Both the position numbers and the translations under genes were made by a program. This document shows, piece after piece, positions 4,102 through 5,813 of a stretch of 5,813 nucleotides of DNA. The stretch's first letter is position 1. Each line of letters starts with the position of its first letter. The notes beneath the pieces are model-generated. The model made no database searches and was not told where the DNA came from. It saw only the letters and a list, made by a program, of their open reading frames with translations. The DNA lies in the NCBI GenBank assembly GCA_012800135.1, contig JAAZJV010000335.1, positions 1 to 5,813 of the forward strand, written 5' to 3'. The DNA comes from Clostridiaceae bacterium (lineage in GTDB: Bacteria > Bacillota > Clostridia > Saccharofermentanales > DTU023).

Positions 4102-5580
4102 ATGGAAGAACTGAAGAGTTTCAATCTGAAAGCTTTCTTTTTTTACTTTTTCAAGTCATGGCGCGTTCTTCTGATCTGTCTCATATTGAGCACTGCAATT
4201 GCGTTGGGTGCGACGTTTGCGAATCCGCCAAGTGTCAGAGAGGCAAGCATCAGTGAGAGAGAATATAAACAGCTGGTTTCAGATTTTCTCACAAGCGACG
4301 AAGAAGGCAAATTATTTTTCGAAAATCGAGAGCTGGTACGCAAGAACAACTATAACTTAAGGCGGACGCTCTCGGAAGATCTCTATTTTCAAATTGATCC
4401 GACAAAGCGTATGAATAAAAGTTTTGTCCTGAACTTTAAGTTCGCTGAAGATGTCGCAAACGATGTGTCTACTGAGGCTCGCACTGCCCGTATCCTCAGT
4501 CTGCGATATATGCAGGCTCTCCAAGATGAATCTTTTGTACTTCAGATGGTCGAAAAAGGCAGGGTACCTCTTAACGAAGTGAGCATCCGGCATCTTATTC
4601 ATATGGAGATCAACAGTGACGGGCTCCTTTTTGTCGAGGTGACCGGACCGGACGAGAGTCTGATCGATGCGATATTGTATGATATTAGAGATTACACTGA
4701 GGTCATGGTGCACGCCGACATTGACCCAATGGGGGATTATATGCTCATGTTCACCGATGAGCGTGTCGACATCGTTGAGGATCCGGGTATTTTACAATTA
4801 AGAGAAGAGCTTGAACGCATGATTGCGTTGGGTGAGGCGCGTATTGAGGAGATCGATCGGGAGGTTGAACTCGCAGTTAATACCAAGCATAAGCTGGTAT
4901 CGACGCCTGGCCAAAGCAATGAAGTGAAAGACTTATCGACGAGAACGTTGGTCAAACGCGCGTTGATGGGCTTTTTTGTCGGTTTGCTCATCAGTATCTT
5001 TTGGACTTTGATCCGTTATTGGAAAGAGATCGGCGAATTTGATGTAAAAAAAGCGTCGTATGCTTTGAATTTATTGTATCTTGGCGTGCTTCCCATGGAT
5101 ACGGCGATAGATAAGGATCGTCGCGGCAATGCGCTTGATCTTCTTATTGCGCGATGCTTTAAAAGGGCTTATGACGCATCTGAGGCGGAGACAGCAATGG
5201 CCTATACAGCTGAGTTGATCATAGGTAAAGTGAATGCGATGATCGCGAATAATACGGTTACATCGACAAATCTTCCTTCTCAAGAAGCGTCGTTACAGTT
5301 GCTCGTACCCGGCACTGAAACCGACCGCGTGCGCACTCAACTTATTGAGCAGCTTCAGGTGGTGTTCGATAAGACGGTAGTGCCCGGAGCAATAACACTA
5401 AAGCCTATAGGGAGTTTTGCAGGCGATCCGACTGCCTTTCAATCGATGCAAAAGACCTCCGCTTTGCTCTATTTGTGGAGCAATAATGATACGACCGAAA
5501 AACGGATGCTCGAATATCAGCTCGGACGTCATCTTAACGTTCCCGTGATCGGTGTCGTCGAAGCATGCGCTATGTATTAG
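4102..5580 (+). CDS. Wzz-type polysaccharide co-polymerase with degenerate BY-kinase-like cytoplasmic domain
   Basis: This 492-residue protein has the layout of polysaccharide co-polymerases, which set chain length or control export of surface polysaccharides. Residues 1-19 are cytoplasmic. Span 1 is about 20-40, and a large outer domain follows (41-285) with a coiled-coil-prone segment at about 229-258. Span 2 is about 287-306, followed by a 185-residue cytoplasmic domain. LGVLP (327-331) matches the motif that links span 2 to the kinase in one-chain BY-kinases. The rest echoes that fold: LQLLVPG (398-404), then PIGSFAGDPTAF (435-446), then ALLYLWSNNDTTEKR...LNVPVIGVVEA (454-489). Where a Walker A motif GxGKS/T belongs, the chain reads PGTETDR (403-409), and no C-terminal tyrosine cluster is seen, so kinase activity is unlikely. 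The family call is from layout and motif resemblance, not database comparison. AGGAGG four bases upstream supports the ATG. It has its own promoter and no polysaccharide neighbours in view. Confidence 0.65.
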   Translation: MEELKSFNLKAFFFYFFKSWRVLLICLILSTAIALGATFANPPSVREASISEREYKQLVSDFLTSDEEGKLFFENRELVRKNNYNLRRTLSEDLYFQIDPTKRMNKSFVLNFKFAEDVANDVSTEARTARILSLRYMQALQDESFVLQMVEKGRVPLNEVSIRHLIHMEINSDGLLFVEVTGPDESLIDAILYDIRDYTEVMVHADIDPMGDYMLMFTDERVDIVEDPGILQLREELERMIALGEARIEEIDREVELAVNTKHKLVSTPGQSNEVKDLSTRTLVKRALMGFFVGLLISIFWTLIRYWKEIGEFDVKKASYALNLLYLGVLPMDTAIDKDRRGNALDLLIARCFKRAYDASEAETAMAYTAELIIGKVNAMIANNTVTSTNLPSQEASLQLLVPGTETDRVRTQLIEQLQVVFDKTVVPGAITLKPIGSFAGDPTAFQSMQKTSALLYLWSNNDTTEKRMLEYQLGRHLNVPVIGVVEACAMY

Positions 5581-5642
5581 AATTCCAACTGGCCTCGGGT
5601 TACGCGTATAAGAATTCCAACTGGCCTCGGGTTAAGCGTATA
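5579..5642 (+). repeat. Two tandem copies of a 32-bp repeat
   Basis: Copy one is 5579-5610 and copy two 5611-5642. They are identical except for one base, C in TTACGCG (5600-5606) and A in TTAAGCG (5632-5638). Both begin AGAATTCCAACTGG. Copy one starts on the last two bases of the TAG stop at 5578-5580. A third copy begins with AGAA (5643-5646) and then diverges. There are no spacers between copies, so it is not a CRISPR array. Confidence 0.95.
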
Positions 5643-5662
5643 AGAAAAGCGAACACGCTTAA
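5632..5662 (+). repeat. Short inverted repeat at the end of the tandem repeat
   Basis: TTAAGCG (5632-5638) is the exact reverse complement of CGCTTAA (5656-5662), with 17 bases between. A tighter alternative is AAGCG (5647-5651) paired with CGCTT (5656-5660) around AACA. No T tract follows, so it is a poor intrinsic terminator, though it is the only stem near the 3' end of the membrane protein gene. Confidence 0.4.
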
Positions 5663-5813
5663 ATAGTCATTAGGATAAGAATATTTTGATCAAACAGGCT
5701 TAAAACAAGCATCTTCAGATTGTGCTGAGAAATATTGTTGAACTGCGCTTGTGTATAAGTGTAAAGAAGCAAAAGTAAGGATAGATTAAAGAAGACATGA
5801 TTAACGTAATTGG
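5663..5813. other. AT-rich non-coding tail, possibly with a truncated gene start
   Basis: No substantial reading frame or RNA gene is seen. Small features are the palindrome TTTGATCAAA (5685-5694) and a four-pair stem GCTT/AAGC (5698-5710). TATAAG (5754-5759) resembles a -10 box, but TTGAAC (5738-5743) is only 10 bases upstream, so no good promoter is formed. An ATG at 5797 could start a + strand gene (MINVI...) that runs off the window. It has only AAGGA (5777-5781), 15 bases away, as a ribosome-binding site, so it is not called as a gene. Confidence 0.35.

Noticed and set aside
5579..5642. Possible CRISPR array from two near-identical 32-bp repeats
   Set aside because: The copies are directly adjacent with no spacers, there are only two, and no cas genes are in view.
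5797..5813. Start of a new gene (MINVI...) at the window end
   Set aside because: Only about five codons are visible and there is no well-spaced ribosome-binding site or promoter.

Overview
The window is the rpmG-secE-nusG-rplK-rplA-rplJ-rplL ribosomal and transcription cluster of a bacterium, all on the + strand. A separately promoted gene for a two-pass membrane protein of the polysaccharide co-polymerase (Wzz) type follows, and then a short non-coding tail with a 32-bp tandem repeat. The organism looks like a Gram-positive of the Firmicutes, probably Clostridia-like. The reasons are the Bacillus/Clostridium gene order, a four-cysteine L33, a single-membrane-span SecE, strong AGGAGG ribosome-binding sites before most genes, and an L10-type leader with an intrinsic attenuator before rplJ. 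The exact lineage cannot be told from this piece.

Layout. Positions 2-30 are a near-perfect extended -10 sigma-A promoter that reads into rpmG (110-277), secE (302-781) and nusG (787-1335). A 152-bp spacer with two hairpins and a possible Shine-Dalgarno-masking element precedes rplK (1488-1919) and rplA (1932-2621). A 241-bp spacer carries a 9-bp perfect hairpin, an L10-leader-like region and two mutually exclusive terminator and antiterminator stems before rplJ (2863-3444). A 105-bp spacer with small hairpins leads to rplL (3550-3933). A GC-rich terminator (3985-4022) closes the cluster. An extended -10 promoter lies directly behind it and serves a 492-residue membrane protein gene (4102-5580). 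From 5581 to 5813 I see the tandem repeat, a small inverted repeat and AT-rich DNA with no convincing gene. A possible gene start at 5797 runs off the end.

How the parts fit. L33, L11, L1, L10 and L7/L12 are all 50S proteins. L10, L7/L12 and L11 form or flank the GTPase-associated stalk, and L1 forms the opposite stalk. NusG couples transcription with translation or termination, and SecE is a core part of the Sec translocon. The last gene belongs to surface polysaccharide biology and sits where rpoB would normally follow rplL.

Most of the window is well-known housekeeping DNA. The least ordinary parts are the long acidic, repeat-containing C-terminal tail of SecE, the co-polymerase whose cytoplasmic domain looks like a bacterial tyrosine kinase with a ruined P-loop, the replacement of rpoB after rplL, and the tandem repeat that starts inside the stop codon of that gene. 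I found no clear evidence of a wholly new system.
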